64,000 bases of DNA, from NCBI GenBank assembly GCA_048013815.1, contig CM106586.1:5332001-5396000 (forward strand). The letters are read 5' to 3'. The DNA is from Setoptus koraiensis (Eukaryota > Arthropoda). The translations under genes and the position numbers were made by a program. Under the pieces are notes generated by a model, which saw only the letters and a program-made list of their open reading frames with translations, was not told the origin of the DNA and did no database searches. Shown one piece after another: positions 61,489 through 64,000 of this stretch; within the stretch, counting starts at the first letter, position 1; each line of letters starts with the position of its first letter.

Positions 61489-63883
61489 TTATTCTAGAAC
61501 CTCTACAATATCGTCTGTATCACTCTTTTTGTTCTTGTTCCTCCTCATCTCTTCGAATATTTTACCGACAACATCATCATCGTCGTCATCAAAATCGAAG
61601 CTCTCTTCACATTCATCATGAAACTTATCTTCAGATTTTGCAGGCGTAAAATCCTTGGCTTTTGTAAAAGAACAGTTCGGTTCTTCTTTACTCTTCCGAC
61701 TTCGACTAACTCTTCTTCCATCACCTTTCGTCTTCTTAGTCTCAATACAATCATCGTCCGAATCTTCAATCTGCCGCTTCCTTGACTTTCGCATTTTTCC
61801 TTTCTTTTCGACGATTTCTGGCTCGGGCTCAGGCTCGCTATATATCTTGAGATATAATAATGCAGGATTACAGCCTTTCGGAATCAAACGAGGGGAATCC
61901 TTGTACACAAATGGCAAGTAGTTGGACTTATTATACATTTGCTCTTGTATAACTTTTGACTGTTTTTGACATCTTGAAAAACTTCCCTCCTCTATATCTT
62001 TGGTCATCAGAATGACCACCCGGCCGGCTCGTTTTCTTCCTGTTCGTCCACGTCTTTGTACAAAACTGATTGGCGAGGCCGAGATATCATAGCATATTAT
62101 TAAATCTATCTCGCCTATATCTAGACCTTCCTCAGCCACACATGTAGCGACCAAGGTATTGTAACCACCTTCCCTGAACTTTTTCACAATCATAAGTTGT
62201 TCTTTTTGGCTGGTGCTAAGCTTACCGTTGCCCTTACTCTGACCAACAAAAGTCATAGCCTTTATCAGAGGTGAATGTTTGCTCAAAACTTGGCTTATAT
62301 CTATGACACTATCGCGGTATTTCGCGAACACAATTGCTCTAGTCTGCACGTTGTCCTTATTTTGTTCGAAATGCCTTAACAAAATCTCTTCGACTTTTTT
62401 CAATTTAGGATGGCCAACACTTAGATCCATGAGTGTGGTTACCTCAGTATTGTTTGAGTCTAGTTCCACAGCGCGTCCATTGCAGAATTGCGTCTTGATA
62501 TCGTCGATTAGTAACTGGCAATCAACGCTTGGAGCTATGTAGCAGAAATGAGTATTTTGGTTGAATATTAGCTGGGATGTCTCAAGAAAAGATATCTAGA
62601 TTCGACGTTCATTGACAACTGATTGAACACTGCTCACCTATTTTAGCTTTAGCTGCTCCAGTTGTTCCTCCAACAGTCTCCATTATATGTTTAATGTGTG
62701 AGTAGAAAGGTCTGATTCCATAACATACTAGTAGATCGTATGCGTATTTTAAAGATAGACATGCTGAAATAGCCAAAATGACTCGCCCTTTGGTAGTACC
62801 TGTCGGTGGCCCATGCTGGAACACTTGATTGCGAGCCTTAAGCAACTGAAACCTTGTGATTTTTTCAATGCTGTTGTTATAGACTAGACCAGCTCTCAAA
62901 AGTTCCCCAACAACAGGGTTGCAAACTTTGGCGAAGCGCTCAGAATACTTTTTGAGTCTATTGTCCAACTCCACAACCACTGTATCGTGAGATCGGCTGT
63001 TCTTGAAGTTCATGAGATCAAGCGATTCTTCAGAACGGAAAACTACCTCACCTATGTAAAGGTTCAATACCACTTGTTGAATTCTTTTGATGTCCGAACC
63101 TGGAGTGGCAGTTAAGGCCAATATTCGAAAACCATTACGATTGCAGTTGTGCAGAATTCTTATAACCTCAACGTAAGAGGCATTTCCTTGTGCTCTATGA
63201 GCCTCGTCTATCACAAGACATTTAACGGACTTTGGCGACAAGAGTTTATTCTCGAGATCGTTTTGTATAATTTGAGGTGTGACGAAGAAAACTCTCTTTG
63301 TCCTCCAAAACTCTTGGCGTTTCTCAGCGCTAGTGTGACCGGTCAGTTCAATAGTATCGTTTCTCGGTATACCAGATATTCGTTTACATTCCTCTATCTG
63401 TTGCGCAACTAACGGTCTCGTTGGTGCCATAAATATTATCTTCCCTGATGGGAACCAACGATAGAAATTGTACATAACAACGGCAGCTATAAAAGTCTTA
63501 CCGAATCCGGTGGGTAAAACAACAAGAGTATTGGAGAAGAGTGAGATCTTGACCGCATGGAATTGGTATCCTCTAACGGTCATATTGTCGGGGTAAATCC
63601 AGGTTCTACCGGCTTCGTAATCAAAACCCTCGACCAGTTCTGCATTTGGTGGGGGCATCTTGGGGTCATGCATGGGCACTGCTGCAAGCCAATCGTCGTC
63701 GTCATCGAACTCGTCTGACTGCTCATTGGAGGCTTCTTCGACCTCAGAAGGTTTTTCTTCGGCTGGAAGTGGTTCGTCTTTCACCCTAAATGGCTCCTCC
63801 TTGATCACTAACGGTTCCTCTCTAACTGTAAATGGCTCCTTCTTGGCCACGAATGGTTCCTCTTTGACGATGGTGGCCGCCAT
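61489..63883 (-). CDS. FANCM: FANCM-type DNA helicase/translocase (two exons, about 780 residues)
   Basis: FANCM/Mph1/Hef translocases remodel stalled replication forks and D-loops. Exon 1 (62638-63883) has an N-terminal 7-residue repeat (IVKEEPF, VAKKEPF, TVREEPL, VIKEEPF, RVKDEPL), an acidic patch, then helicase motifs RGYQFHAV (Q-like), PTGFGKT (Walker A), APTRPLVAQQ, VIDEAH (DEAH) and ALTATPG. Exon 2 (61489-62595) has HPKLKKVEEILLRHF, RAIVFAKYRDSV, TFVGQSKG, EQLMIVKKFREGGYNTLVAT, EEGLDIGEIDLIICYD and QRRGRTGRKRAG (motif VI), then a Lys/Glu/Asp-rich tail. The 42-nt GTGAGC...CTAG intron fits by site, but exon 1 ends in phase 1 and exon 2 is open in phase 0, a one-base conflict. The protein is short for the family and has no ERCC4-like nuclease region. 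Confidence 0.92.
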
Positions 63884-64000
63884 TGTCGGAGCAAACGATT
63901 AAGTTTAAGTTTATGTATTAATATAATTTATGTTAAATTGTTGATGTGTATTTATGACGAAATCATGACGAAACTCTATCTCGCATATGGTTGAATGAGC

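Noticed and set aside
1-64000. tRNA, rRNA or LTR/retroviral sequences
   Set aside because: I saw no convincing tRNA arms, rRNA blocks, reverse transcriptase motifs or long terminal repeats by eye; a covariance-model and protein-profile scan would be needed to exclude them fully.

Overview
The window reads as nuclear DNA of a small-genome ecdysozoan animal, most likely an arthropod; the short introns (42-169 nt) would suit a mite, but that placement is inference. Pointers are metazoan genes (FANCM, KANK, MOSPD2, Rab7, dysbindin, STE24/ZMPSTE24), a clip-domain serine protease of arthropod type, GT-AG introns, AATAAA signals, abundant microsatellites and a FLYWCH-type Mutator-like transposase. 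A 500-base run of N at 13995-14494 is an assembly gap.

Layout. 1-13994 is gene-poor and dense in simple repeats; I support no protein there. 14617-16128 is a satellite of about 226-bp monomers of two types. 16513-18950 is a DNA-transposon neighbourhood: three 193-bp tandem repeats beside an uninterrupted 523-codon MULE transposase. 19177-19601 is unusually rich in palindromes. 19782-20627 holds two divergent genes for very small secreted peptides, one proline- and arginine-rich, separated by a nearly perfect 34-bp inverted repeat that puts the same TATA-like core in front of each. A short TIR element of Tc1/mariner type lies at 21018-21311.

From 21.6 to 41.0 kb, eight tandem copies of one secreted-protein family (about 235-284 residues, signal peptide, two conserved cysteines) all lie on the minus strand. 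The KANK gene and its upstream region sit between copies five and six. I do not recognise the family; it looks like a locally expanded, lineage-specific set of secreted proteins, and with the small peptides next to it forms the most interesting block here.

42.9-48.7 kb carries two large single-exon genes, MOSPD2 and a clip-domain serine protease. 49.5-63.9 kb is compact and intron-bearing: a split 59-residue one-pass membrane microprotein, Rab7, dysbindin, STE24 (divergent from dysbindin), a small secreted protein, a one-pass membrane protein, a second MOSPD2-like CRAL-TRIO protein, an open frame interrupted by a single TGA, and FANCM. Rab7 and dysbindin both act in endosome/lysosome traffic and MOSPD2 at ER contact sites, but nothing shows that the housekeeping genes are co-regulated.
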